From Tetraselmis striata (taxonomy: Eukaryota; Chlorophyta; Chlorodendrophyceae; Chlorodendrales; Chlorodendraceae), in the NCBI GenBank assembly GCA_006384855.1, contig VCJN01000770.1:1-64000 (forward strand): a stretch of DNA of 64,000 bases, given 5' to 3'. Positions 12,241 through 23,307 of the stretch are shown in pieces; position 1 is the stretch's first letter; each line of letters begins with the position of its first letter. A program made the translations under genes and the position numbers. The notes under the pieces were generated by a model. The model saw only the letters and a list, made by a program, of their open reading frames with translations, had not been told where the DNA came from and did no database searches.

Positions 12241-12277
12241 CACTCGTCGAAACGGGGTCCGCTTAACCGCGTTTAAC
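12241..12277 (+). repeat. 37-bp inverted repeat, left copy
   Basis: The reverse complement of this sequence (begins CACTCGTCGAAACGGGG) occurs at 17773-17809 with 34 of 37 positions identical. Similarity stops abruptly at both inner edges. The pair could be the terminal inverted repeats of a 5.57-kb element, or two inverted copies of one reading frame. Confidence 0.8.
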
Positions 12278-12299
12278 GACTACCATGCGCGAGTAGTCG

Positions 12300-12640
12300 C
12301 CTGTATATATCGCGTCTAACGTTAGGCGTCACAGTACTTTAAACTTGGCGGTAAGGATGAGTACGGCAGCGGAGCCCTGCATCAAAGTACTATAGCGAGT
12401 AGCGGGTACTCGGTAGTCACGAGTGCACAAAGTACGACACGAGTACACGAGTCACTGTACTTTACGGGAATCGCCGCCCTTCATATCTGCTATTAGGCGC
12501 GCGCCTCCTCACGAGTACGCGCGGAAGATACCCGCGTGATGACGAGTGATGATGACGAGCAAGCGGGGCAGTACGGTACTGGTCGATACACAACAAAGGC
12601 TGCAAAAATGCATTACACGGTAGTCACGGTTGGTTTTGTG
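12300..12640. repeat. GTAC-rich stretch next to the left inverted repeat
   Basis: Many short GTAC/GAGTAC/AGTACT words in about 340 bp, with no coding sense. A similar stretch lies just inside the right inverted repeat (17570-17770), so the two ends of this block resemble each other in composition. Confidence 0.55.
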
Positions 12641-12831
12641 ATTTAATAAAGGTGAGGTGCCAGGCTGGATCAGCGGCCAATGAGCGTCGAGCTTCGGGAT
12701 GTGGTTAAGCGGACATGGGCGCGCCTACTCCTAGCTGGCAAATTTAACGTCAAGGCACCGGACATTTTCGGATTTATGGCGGAGGAGTCGGCAACTGCAT
12801 AAAGTATTAGGGAAATACTAGAAATTTAATT

Positions 12832-13644
12832 ACAATGGGTCTACTACCGCCCCCGGCCCGTGCCCGCCGCCCCCTGGCCTGCGGCCGGCTGGCTCCGCTG
12901 CCGCCGGCCTCTTCCTGGCGCCGGCATGTGGTGTTATGCCCGCTGTCGGCTCGGGTGCTGACTGCCCCTTGTTGCCCGCAGATACTTTTGCGGGCATGCT
13001 ATTCATGGCAGCGGCTTCCATCTGCTGCGTCCCGCTGCTAAGGAGCTTGTTTGACGGGGCTGGCATGATGCCGCCGAGCGCTCCCGTTGCGCTTGCTTCC
13101 TCTGGCGTCCAGCCTGCATCCTCGCAGTAGCGTCCTAAAGCGCCGGGGATATAGCCGCACGGGGAACATGAGCTCGTCGAGCGAGCGGGGGAGGGGGGAT
13201 GTAGCCGGTAGACAGGTCTTGCACCGGAGCGCCGTTCTGGTCGATTCCGGACTGCGGTAGTGATGCAAGAAAAAACACTAAGTCGCCGACACTCGGGCAG
13301 CGACAACATCAGCAGCTACACGATGAGCAGGTAAACCGGCCGGCAAGCGCACCTTTGCACTGGGGATGCAAAGAACCCTTGCTGCATGCGTCGGCTTCAT
13401 CGATTCAAGCAAGGCAGCTTGCTCCTCCTCCACGGTCAATTAGGGTGGGCAGACGGGCCGTTCAGCTTGACCAGTCAAAAATGCTCGACGTGTCATCGGC
13501 GCTGACTGTCGTGAGGTAGTAGCGCAGGGGCGGGCGGCGCGGGACAGACGGGGGCTCGCGTGCTCCTCTCGGCAGCATGATATCTTCCCACGACGCGTCA
13601 TCCGTCCCGGCAGCGGCATGGAAGGTGCTGACGGAGGCCATGGT
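12832..13644 (-). other. Unrecognised decayed coding-like region
   Basis: On the minus strand, protein-like sequence starts near 13644 (MASVSTFHAAAGTDDASWED) and continues through more than one frame to an Ala/Pro/Gly-rich end near 12832 (a stretch reading GRYCEDAGWTPEEASATG lies in it). No family recognised. It lies inside the 12241-17809 block, on the same strand as the coding-like region at 16193-17062, so both may belong to one old element. Confidence 0.35.
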
Positions 13645-13965
13645 GGCACGGGGGGCGAGCAGGGCGATCTGCTCTTACTGCGAAGCGGTCAGCACAAATA
13701 GGCGAAGCAGTGAGCGAGGAAGTGCCGAAGAGTGAAAGTGCGCGCACGGCTGGTGGCTAATTACGTACTTTATATCATTGCATCAGTCTCGAGTAGTAAT
13801 GGTACATCGGTACCCGGGGCGTCACAATAACATTTTCAATGACACTATGATGCATCTGTTGTTGTGTGTAATGCGCAACGCGTTTCACATTAATCTTATT
13901 GCTGAACAGATTACATGCATATCAACATACATACCACAAATGACATGAAAATCACAAAAGTACAG

Positions 13966-13995
13966 ATGTGTATAACGGCAAAGACAAATGCAAAC
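13966..13995 (+). repeat. 30-bp direct repeat, copy 1
   Basis: GATGTGTATAACGGCAAAGA and the following ten bases recur at 14839-14868. The surrounding bases differ, so this is a short shared end or a template-switch footprint, not a long duplication. Confidence 0.7.
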
Positions 13996-14493
13996 CACGA
14001 GACGGTCACCACGAGACGTCGAGCACGATAGGTGGTAGAGCTGCCCCCCGGTGGGCAGCTGCATGTGGTTATGGTCCTTGTGACAACGAAGTAGCAGTAG
14101 GAGGCGTCAGAGACGCGCCGGGACGAGCCGCGCAAACGCCTCACAATGCGACCATAGCAAACGTTGCTGCAGCACAATTAGGGCGAGGGCAACGAGCTTT
14201 CTCAAAACACCGGCGGATGAGCGGCGCCATCCCCTAACGGACCCATTACGCGTGTAGATACGAAAAAACACAGTGTGTAACGATCGTTGATGCCACGACG
14301 CCATGTTGCGAGGGCACGCAGTCCGGGTTGACGTGTCTTGCTGGACAGCAAGTGCTTGTCCCGACCACACGGACGTCCTCCTCCGCCTGCGCCGATTTAT
14401 TGCGGTAGGCGTAGTAGGTGTCGTCGTTGACAACCGTGGCGAGCAGCGACCATGGCGCCGAGCGCGTCCACCTCACCTAACCTCAAGAGTAGA

Positions 14494-14836
14494 ATACTGC
14501 GAGAGGGTGCTCCACTGCGGGAGCCAGCGAAGGCACGTACTGCGACTCGGCTTCGGGTGCTGAGATTTACCCCCCCCCCCCCCCCCCCCCATTAGCACCA
14601 TAACGCAACGGGGACACGCCCCCAGCTCCAATTCCTTACCGTGCGCATCGCCACCCGAAACGTCCCAGCCGCAAAGCCAGGGCGAAAACGGAAAACGACT
14701 TCGGACGCACGAGTAGAAGAAACCTCGATAACTACCGAGGGGTTGTCTATCGCTGCTTGATGATGTAACGCATGTGCGCGGCACGACGACTCACTACCGG
14801 GAAAAGGAACCTCGGTGCGGACTTTATCAGCCTCAG
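14494..14836 (+). repeat. Dispersed repeat with internal C-tract, copy 1
   Basis: Matches 24064-24385 over about 330 bp in the same orientation (for example GAGGGTGCT..CACTGCGGGAGCC, then GGGAAAAGGAACCT). Both copies carry a long C run at the same internal position (14570-14590 and 24150-24167). No coding content seen. Confidence 0.8.
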
Positions 14837-16192
14837 CCTGATGTGTATAACGGCAAAGACAAATGCAAACTTTTGTGTCAACATCGGTTGACAATACCTG
14901 CTCGCGACGATAATGCAGTACACCGCGGCATCCATGCGTAACATTGACCCATGTTGTCAGTATCAGAAAAAAATATGTTGTGAGTGTGTCAGGAAAATTA
15001 TTTAGTGAAGCAGGCATGTGCGAGCATAATGCAGATTGGCCATGTTTCGTAAGATAGTATTGCTTAACATTACATTTGGAAACCCCAGACCCAATCGACG
15101 CCTATATGTATCATGCGCCTGCCATACTACGCAACTGCTCCCGCAACATATGGATATGCTCAATTCACACACGCCACGGTTGCTGCGTATATGCTACTAC
15201 TGCATGGCATCAATACTGCCATCATCCTCATCGAGGGCGGCGATGTCGTAGGCATGGGAGTGCTTCAAGTAGGAGCACCACCCGTGCCGGGCTGCACTAT
15301 CAGCATCAGCGCAAAGTGCAGGAAAGCAACAACAACATGTAAGATGCTTCAGCAATAATATATAACACAGGTGGCCCATCACCTACCTGATCATCTGCCT
15401 CGGCACAGCGTCACCAGCGGCCCTGCCGGCAATGCTGATGGCCTCTGTCCATGTATATGTGACAAGTCTGCCATGCACAATCCTGGGCAGGATGACAAAG
15501 TCCTGCTGGAAGACAGTGTTGATCGGGCCCTCCCACAGTCCAGTGTTCATAGGCGTTGATATCACGCATCTCCAACTGCAAACACAACGGGAGGCGAAGT
15601 CATCGCGCTGTTTTTGAGGTGGCGCTCAGCGACAACGAAATAAGTTACCTTGACCTACAAGCTACGGGCAGCTACAAAGGTATTCTTCGCAGCCTTCATG
15701 GACATCGCGGCAGCAAAGGACATCACTCCGTGCATGAAGTTGCATGACGGCAATTTCCCGATGGATAGAACTGCATGGCAACCTTGACGCACTGAGTGCT
15801 CAGTGCATGGAGCACTGCAAACATGGAGATCAAGGAGGGCTTCCGCAACGGCAGCAACCAACAGCCCCAACACCTGCTCAAGTCCGGCAAGGTGATGCTC
15901 TCCAGGACTGGCTAAGTCACGACGCGCAGCACCTTGATCGCGCACCACCGTGACATGCATGGACCAGCCCATCGTGCACAACCCCACCTGCCCAAGGCAA
16001 AGGCGTGTGCCATGAAGGCAGAGATGGCAGAGAAAGCGGCGACGAAGCGAAAGAAGATGTGAATGCATTAATTACATCTAGTGAGCGTGTCCCTTCCCCT
16101 TCTCGCCCTTACTGGATTTGCCATAGACAACCATGTCACATGAGCGGCAGCTGGTCGGAGGCTGCTCACCGCTGCCCTCAGCCCCCCTCACC

Positions 16193-17062
16193 GATGTTGA
16201 ACGCCTCGCCTCCCGCCTCCATCGTTGCTTCGCGCCCCGCCCTCCTCTGCATGAAGTACTTCTTTTCATATGGCCCGCACTTTACCGCATCCCAGCTGTC
16301 AATGCTGTCGTAGCTTTCAGAACTGCGCCGATGTGCGGGGCGCTGAATACTCGCCTTCGCTGGTGTTGTCTGGGATACCCGCTCACTCTCGCTCCATTCG
16401 CTCCTGCCACTCCGTAGCGCGCAGCTTCCGAGCGCGCTCACCCAACTCACGCGCACGCTCTGAGCGCACAGTTCGGAGCGCCTACTGTTCCAGCTTGTCT
16501 GCCTCGCTCTTGCCCGGCAGCGCCTCCCACCGGAATACATAGCCACCCGTCTCTATGGGAAGCGGTGGCGGGATTGGTGCGCTGAATCCGCCCAGCCCAT
16601 CACATCGCGCAGAGCATCGCTATCGTCCATCGGGTGCATAAAATGCGCCTCGCACAGCGCATGCAGCTCGCGCATTGCGTATACTTTGGGATCATCGAAG
16701 GCAGTGAGGAAGGGCCATGCCTTTGGATCACTTGGGCCCACTGAGTAGCCAGTTGGCCACTCCATGTGGTGGCCGTGGCCGTTCATGCGGTCGTACATCG
16801 CCTCGGTCACCGCCGAGACCAACGCCTCCTCGCCTACCACTGGTAGGCCGTCTACCGTGGTGGACTTGCCACACTTCCGGCAGAATTCGGAGGCGGCGGG
16901 CTGGTGGCCGAAACGGCCAGAACGCACCGAGCGCAGTTCTCGCGTCGCGCCATATCGTTGGGGCGCTGCGTCGGCACGAAGGGTTTTCAGCCTCCAATCC
17001 GCTGTAGCATCAACGGACGATGCGAGAGAACAACGGAGGAACTCAAAAATCCGCCACGGCAA
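16193..17062 (-). other. Unrecognised coding-like region with a CxxC motif and a charged helix
   Basis: A 169-codon open frame (16553-17062) has the segment EFCRKCGKSTTVDGLPVVGE and a well-formed C-terminal part rich in His and Met (CEAHFMHPMDDSDALRDVMG). Further coding-like sequence follows to about 16193, with an Arg/Glu-rich helical stretch. It does not match any family I know. It sits inside the block bounded by inverted repeats and may be an element gene. Confidence 0.4.
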
Positions 17063-17429
17063 CGACCTCAGCTTCCCCTCCCTCTAGCGATATCGCGTGC
17101 GTGTCGGGTGGGATCGGTGCCGAGATGTCTCCGATTATGTTTGGCGTGAATGGGCTGCAGTGAGTGAGTAGGGCAAAAAGGGCGGCGTCCGTACCTTATG
17201 CGGCCGAGTGCACAGCCGCTGTTGACCAGTGTGGGCACCACCTGCCCGACTACCGCATGTAATGTATACCCATGGGATAAGGTTTGCGCTCCGGGGGGCG
17301 TGATGCGCAGTGGCCGCGCGCACCGGGGGCAAGCGCGCTATGTGCAGCTCGGGATGGGTGAGGAAGTTTGTTGTGTGCTGGACGCGGTGCGCGCGGCCAG
17401 CATAAAGGATTCTATTATAGTACAGCAGT

Positions 17430-17560
17430 ACTAGCGCAGTGTGCAGTGTGCGACAGTGTGCGCCGCAGTGCGCAGTGTGCAGCAGTGTGCAGTGTGCGAC
17501 AGTGTGCGCCGCAGTGCGCAGTGTGCAACAATGTGCAGTGTGCGACAGCAGTGCATAAAT
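17430..17560. repeat. 46-bp tandem repeat, CAGTGTGC-rich
   Basis: Units starting AGTGTGCGACAG occur at 17445, 17491 and 17537, a 46-bp period, with further CAGTGTGC words between them. It opens spurious frames on both strands. Confidence 0.85.
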
Positions 17561-17772
17561 AGTTCATGCACGATATCCCGGTACTGGTACGCCGTCATAT
17601 CACGTACCATTTGCGTACGGGTACTGCCATGGCAGTCATGGCGGCGCGGGTACTCGCGACCACCGCCGAGATAAGCTGATTGTAAGCGGATATAGGCGAG
17701 GGTTAGGCGCGGGTGATACGGAATACAGTAATCGTACAGTAAAATTGAGTACGGATACAATACAAGTACCGT

Positions 17773-17809
17773 GTTAAGCGCGGTTAGGCGAACCCCGTTT
17801 CGACGAGTG
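17773..17809 (-). repeat. 37-bp inverted repeat, right copy
   Basis: Inverted partner of 12241-12277 (three mismatches). Coding-like sequence on the + strand begins directly outside it. Confidence 0.8.
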
Positions 17810-17811
17810 CC

Positions 17812-19616
17812 GAAAAACCTGTCCAAGGTGGTAGAGACATGCACGGCCCAAGCTTGGGACGAGCATGACTCCCCCGCCAACACCAACCATGACGGCACAC
17901 CGATCAACTGGACGGCGGAGGCTTGTCTCCCAAACCCCGCCATTTACGAGCTCCTCGAAGTTGTTCACATTCACAAACCTCGCCTCCCTGCCCACACGGC
18001 CCGGCTGGAGCTAGCCACTACCAAAGCTGCCGACTTGCTGGCTTTGGCTGCCCAAGGGGTGGTCATCTGCCTCCCGGCAGCAGCCTTTATGCCCAAGCTC
18101 CATCTGCAGATAAGCAAAACCCCATTGCAAGACACCTCGCACTATGGCCAACCACCGCCCAATCTAGTCAGCGACGACTTCTTCACCTACGTCGTCGACT
18201 GTCATATACTTCTCCTTTAGACCCCCTTCCACCTAACCCATGCCCGACCCTACACAGTTGGCGGAGGCGGTGGTCGATGCACTCCGCCGCGAGCACGCGG
18301 CGCTCGCAGAGGGGAGCCCACACATCACCATGGCCCGCTTGTTTGAGGAACTCTGTGAGGCCGGTGTTGACCCAGACCTATATCCGGCGACCCTTGACAC
18401 GTACACGTGCCGGGCCGGGGCCACCGCAATACATAGCCGTCCCATCTCCAATTAACCCGGGCTTCGCGCTTTGCCATATATGTCCCTCCAATCCCCCCTA
18501 GGCGTCATCTTCGCGGTCCGCTCGAAGCACGTCCGCCTCTGCATAGAGGGTGACCCTAAGGCCCCATGGTGTGTCCTCCTCCCCCTGAAACGCCCCCCAA
18601 TACAACCGCATGCTACCTCTCCCGACGCCCGGTGTGGTTGCTCAGCGCCACCCCAAACAGCAACGTCGACCTTCGCTTCCTAGATGTCTCTTTCGGCGCC
18701 TACGGAGGAGGCGCCCTTGAGGCATACACCAAGTTCACACATACCGAGGCCGAACGCACTACGAGTTCCAGAAAGCGGCGATGTCCCAGCTTACGGGCTG
18801 GACCACCGTAGAATATACCCGCCACAGCAAGAAACAAATGAGTGTAGACCCCAAGCGCTCACATCCCGGACGCCTCCCCCGGGCCCGTACGACTCACACC
18901 GATCGCGGCAGAGGCCGCAGCCCAATCGACGGCTCCGGCCGCACCTCCGGCCTCGGCAGAGGCCATGGGCAAGGCCGCGGCCGCATCCCGCCACCCATCG
19001 CCTCCGAGTCAAAGGCACAACATAGCCCACCTCGCGAGGAGACACCGGACGTGGCCGTTTCCACTCGCATCCGCACCCAACCAACCCGCTCGATAATCGG
19101 TAGAGGGATGACCACCGGGAGCGGCCCACAACCCGCCCAAAGCCAAGGCCACGGTCCCCCGGAGAGACGTGTAGCTCTTTCCCGGTCAACTCCGGTCTCG
19201 CCGTCCCCCCACTCCGGAAGCCCCGCCCCGCGGGCCAGACCCCGCCTCCCGGAAGACCTCACCACTTGAGACACCTCCTCAGAGGCTGTCTGCCGCACCC
19301 TCCTCGTCCAAGAAGCGGTCGACCGAATGGGCGGCGTCTCCCTCACAGACGCATCCGCATCGCAAAAATAATCGCCCCCCTCAGCACGGGCGGCCTGCTA
19401 CACTCTCTCTCCCTCACTCCATCTCCGCCCTCACCCGCTCTCCCAAGTGATGACGAGCGGATGACCGACGAAGAACCACATTCCGGCGCCGAGCTCGACG
19501 ACTTGGTCGAAGAAGAAGACTACATGGAAGCAGACGGGGAAGGCCTCAGAGCCCCCCCTGCCCACAAAAAAAACTCCCATGCGCCCCAACGAAACGCCAA
19601 TCGCAACCTCCGCTAA
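17812..19616 (+). other. Unrecognised decayed reading frames, right flank of the inverted-repeat block
   Basis: Protein-like stretches on the + strand: 17812-18220 (KVVETCTAQAWDEHDS), 18240-18455 (QLAEAVVDALRREHAALAEG), 18566-18760 (RFLDVSFGAYGGGALEAYTK) and an Arg/Gly/Pro-rich tail from 18781. A last acidic frame ends at 19616. They lie in different frames and probably once formed one or two genes. I do not recognise a family. They resemble the left-flank frames in composition. Confidence 0.4.
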
Positions 19617-19791
19617 CCTCGCGCCATCTACCATATTATCCCCAATCACAACCACCACTGCTACCATTGGCTTGAGACGGCATCTCTATTGGTGGCGGAG
19701 ACCCCTGTGCGGGGCGCGGGGCAGGGCGGGACGCCTCGGCTGCCTCAGCCCGCCCGCGCTTCCTTTGCGGGACATACCCCACCAATGAGAA

Positions 19792-19983
19792 TGGAAATTG
19801 GAATTGGAATTGGAATTGGAATTGGAATTTGTTACAACCTTTAGTCTGCTGCATCCACTCGCTCAGACTGAGTTGCTCTTAGGACCTGCTATCTCTAACC
19901 ACAGTGGGGAACACGGAGTGTTATCACAACTCAAGCTAACGGCCATCCTCTTTTGTTTCCTAGCCCCTCCTCCTTCCAGTGGA
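19792..19983 (+). repeat. ATTGGA-headed dispersed repeat, copy A
   Basis: Begins with a (GGAATT)n run, then TTACAACnTnnTAGTCTGCTGC and GAGTTGCTCTTAGG, and ends at CCTCCTTCCA. Copies occur at 20236-20333 (inverted), 20387-20565 and 59180-59362. Confidence 0.85.
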
Positions 19984-20235
19984 GAATGGACGGCAACACG
20001 GCGCCGCCCTAGCTAGACGCCTAACCGAGCAAGGGGTCGAAGTCGCACATAGAGGCCTAACACCGAGAGGATGCCTAGGGCTCTGTAATGAATTGGGCGC
20101 GGAAGACGGAGATGCCGCGAAGTAAGAGACATCAGACATGAGGGGCGGCCCAAGGCTGCGACGGAAGGAGGCGGGGACGGACCAGGAAGAGGTTGCCTGG
20201 TAGCCTGAGCTGTAATACACACACGTGTCCCTACT

Positions 20236-20333
20236 ATGCTTAGGGATGGCAGGCCCTAAGAGCAACTCAGTCTGGGCGGTGGAGAGCCGCAGACTAGCAC
20301 GTTGTAATCAATCTCAATTTCAATTTCAATTTC
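20236..20333 (-). repeat. ATTGGA/ATTGAA-headed repeat, copy B (inverted)
   Basis: Reads CCTAAGAGCAACTCAGTCTG through AATTTCAATTTC on the + strand, the reverse complement of the head of copy A. With copy A it makes an inverted pair spanning 19792-20333. Confidence 0.8.
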
Positions 20334-20386
20334 GTCAACCGGGAGAAGGCGGGCCATCGCAAGCGCCAAGACGGGCTCAAGCCCCT

Positions 20387-20565
20387 AAATTGAAATTGAA
20401 ATTGATTTACAACATGCTGACTTGCTGCTCTCCACTGCCCAAGCCGGGTTGCTTTTAGGACATGTTTTATCCAACCGTTGTGGGAACTGGGAACCCTAGG
20501 GATTACGGATGTAGCTTATAGCCTTCCTCCTTTTCGCCTGCACCCCTCCTCCTTCCATGTCGCTT
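20387..20565 (+). repeat. ATTGAA-headed repeat, copy C
   Basis: AAATTGAAATTGAAATTG head followed by TTTACAACATGCTGACTTGC and the CCTCCTTCCATG end, the same order as copies A and D but more diverged. Confidence 0.75.
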
Positions 20566-21139
20566 GATATCCCCCCCCCACCTGCCGTAACGGGTGTGTC
20601 GTGTACGGCGATCTGCGGAAGCGTGTATGTCGACGGTGCGTGTGCATGCGGGGATTGTGGGAGGTTGCGGAGGGATCGGACATGGCAAATTTGAGGGATT
20701 GTCGGAATATGCGGAGGAGATGAGTATGTAGCTATCCGATTGAGTGCCTTTGGAGTTTCCTACAGAGGCTGATTGTAGCGGCGCGGGGGGGAGGGGGGGG
20801 GGGGCGGAGGGGGTTTGTCCGGGGGTTGCTTCTTGCGGCGGAGCACCGTGAGGCGATATGGATGGCTTCTAATGTGACTTTGTGCATGGTGCCGCTGCGG
20901 CTACTGAGGGTGACGGGGATGATTTCAATTGTTCAATGCCAACCCTGTTGACGTAGGGCTGTCACCGTGTGTTGGTATTTTTCGCGGATGAGCGTGTACG
21001 GTGGCATTATTGAGATCAGTGCAGTATTTGAATTCGATTTTCTCTATTTTTTGGAATGCCGCGGGATCGCTGCTGGGAGATGATATGCTTTCGGTGGCCG
21101 GGTCCCGGTCGAATCCGACAATGCGTAATGCGTCCGCCT
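20566..21139. other. Stretch with no gene seen
   Basis: Includes a G-rich tract near 20785-20815. No protein-like frame until the recombinase part begins near 21140. Confidence 0.5.
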
Positions 21140-21659
21140 TGCAGTGTTTAGGTCAAGCCCCTAATTCACATCCATATGCCACCGCCGTGTCCGCTTGGAC
21201 AACCCTCATGCGTTGCTTCATCGCCTACCGCGACGCCGCGTTCCGAGCTCCCTCTACCTACCGCGCCAAGCAACCCGACCGAATCCGGGCGCTCCCTAGC
21301 GACGGCGATACCCCGCACCTCACGTGGAACGCCGCACCCCTCGGCGACTGGCTCGAGCGGGCCGTTGACCACATCAATCGAGCCCCCCCCCCCCCCCCCC
21401 CCCCCGCCCCCGAAGGCTTCGCCTGGACCTCGCACTCTTGCTTGCGGAAGGGCGCTACGTCGGGCGCAGATGAAGATGGCGTTCCCATGAATATAATCCG
21501 CCAGTGGGGCGGATGGGCCCGCAGTTCTGCGGGAATCCACGACTACATCGACTAGACTACGCATCCTACCGGCGCCCCCGCTCCGTCGGGCGCCGCCCCG
21601 CTCTCTCCACGGTCATCATGAAGACCGAGGAGGCTACTCCCCGTTGCCTACCTTCCTTT

Positions 21660-21836
21660 GGAATGTTTAGAGCTGTGTTCTTGGGGTTTCCTTCCCGCCT
21701 AACCCTAGGGCATGCGCTGCCCGCGGCCTTTGCGCCACGCCAAAATTGACGTGCCGGCCTCAGAGCAATCGCACGCATAATGTACGAGCAATCTTGATGG
21801 TTCTTTGAATTAGCAATGCCGTAGTGCGGCACGTAA
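21660..21836 (+). repeat. Right direct repeat of the nested element, first segment
   Basis: Matches 4539-4735 (AATGTTTAGAGCTnTGTTCT, then GCGGCACG). It is interrupted after the TAA at 21834-21836 and resumes at 22753 with ATGCCGTACTC, as in the left copy. Confidence 0.8.
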
Positions 21837-22752
21837 CCCCCGTCCTATCCTAACCAAATAGCGATCCTGACTTATTTCGTAACCCGTACATAAAAAAGAT
21901 CGTGGCCGTAGGATCATTGATGACGTCAGTACTCGTTAATCGTACGGTTCAGATCCCATAGTGATTTGGGAAACCAAATCGCTATTTGGTCATCGCGAGT
22001 GTTCGGATTGGTGGTCAAATCACGAGACTCCAGTAATTCGGACCTCAGCGAGTGACCAAATCACTCGCGTTTCCTGTTTGGTCGCGTAACGGTCAGTACG
22101 TCAAAGAGACTGGCTGGACGGCGCACATGCGCCCATCGTTCATCGCACGGCTCGCAGCTGTCGGGTGCAACGAACTCGCCGCCGCCCACGGGTGGCCCAC
22201 CTGCGGCCCGCGCCCCACCCGTGGCACACCCACCACCCGGCCGCCTTTACCTGTCTACTGCGTGTTCGGCCGCCTACGTCGAGACGACCGCCCCAACCCG
22301 AAAGTCAGTCAACGTTTCTCGCCTAGGGGCTATGGCTAGCGTACAGAAAGAATACCATCTCTTCGCTCCCATCATCCCCACCGATGACGACGAGGAACAT
22401 ATGGCGCGCGGGCGGCGAGCAGTCGGACGCGCCCGTCATGTGAGCGCTAGTCTGAGCGGCGCCATGGTGGTAGGCGGGTGCCACATGTAGGCGGCGCAAT
22501 GCGATACCGTGAGTGACGAGTATCGACACAATGCGCACGGGCGGGGCTCCGAGCCGCTACCCACAGCCTATGGCGCCCCGGGGAGGAGCGGCTACCGTTA
22601 CGGCGCGCGGATGGCGTCATCAGTTGAAATCGCGAGATATGCAAACACAGTCGCTATTTGTTCAGGATAGGATAGATGCATTCCTGCATGCTATTCTCGT
22701 ACGGGCGAAAGCAGGTTTCCACATCAGTGATTTGGTTGGGATAGGACGGCGG
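21837..22752. mobile_element. 916-bp TIR DNA element with TAA target duplication (PIF/Harbinger-like, non-autonomous)
   Basis: The ends are inverted repeats of about 23 bp with two mismatches; the shared core is CGTCCTATCC followed by AACCAAAT. TAA flanks both sides (21834-21836 and 22753-22755). The related empty site is preserved in the left direct repeat near 4730, which shows a real insertion. Subterminal CAAATCGC/ATTTGGTC words repeat inside the left end. The internal frame 22052-22339 is unrecognised, and no transposase is seen. A 3-bp TAA duplication fits PIF/Harbinger, but the family is an inference. Confidence 0.85.
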
Positions 22753-22890
22753 TAAATGCCGTACTCGACAATAACGTCACTCGGTCACCCCAATGCCCCC
22801 CCAAATCTTATAAAACCATCATCGTCCGCTAGATATGGGACCACTCCTTTATTTTGTGCATGCCTAATGCCTCCACAACCCGCCCTCCCT
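22753..22890 (+). repeat. Right direct repeat of the nested element, second segment
   Basis: Continues the match to the left copy through TCTTATAAAACCATCATCG. Similarity fades after about 22860-22890. Confidence 0.75.
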
Positions 22891-22996
22891 CCCTTGTTGT
22901 GGTTGTTTGCCGCAAGTCCCCCGCGCCCTTTTCGTGTAATAACCAAGCCCGTGCACTTTTTGGCTAATCTCTCTTGCCTACCCCCCTTTGAAAACC

Positions 22997-23307
22997 TTTT
23001 TTTTTTCGCCCCCGGGACAGGACTGGCACCAGTGAAACCCTTGCAGCGTCTCTACGACGGCCGTTTAGGCAGCAATCCAGTTACGGAAAGCCCTGGGTAG
23101 GCGACGCTCCGTTATAGTCATCAAGCAAATTGCCGAAGCATTTCGCAAGACTAATTGGAGGCCAGTGACGGAATTTCCAACACTGTTGGATCACCGTCTA
23201 AAACACTGCCATCAAAATACCTGGCACTGACCACGAAAGGTCCGCCCTACCCGTTTGGGCGTCGGCCCATTCGAGTAATGCGAGTTGGGGCAAGCCCCAA
23301 CCCGCGG
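22997..23307 (+). repeat. Dispersed repeat, copy 1 (CGCCCCCGGGACAGGACTGG family)
   Basis: A T-run, CGCCCCCGGGACAGGACTGG, then about 290 bp that match 52882-53142 closely. It ends with a hairpin GTTGGGGCAAGCCCCAAC at 23284-23301, kept in both copies. Partial copies lie near 54607-54760 and 61655-61690. No coding content. Confidence 0.85.

Larger units (their letters stand above)
21140..22890 (+). mobile_element. Right part of the old tyrosine-recombinase element (broken)
   Basis: The catalytic C-terminal part of a tyrosine recombinase lies at about 21140-21555. It has the SHSCLRKGAT box (the HxxR pair), a conserved GGWARSS and the nucleophile tyrosine in IHDYID. A homopolymer Pro run precedes the HxxR box. 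It is followed at 21660 by the right direct repeat. The N-terminal part lies at 6649-7206 on the same strand. The element is broken and interrupted by other insertions. Confidence 0.65.

Noticed and set aside
15383-16068. Protein-like stretches on both strands
   Set aside because: Plus and minus readings are equally plausible and neither matches a known family, so no gene is called.
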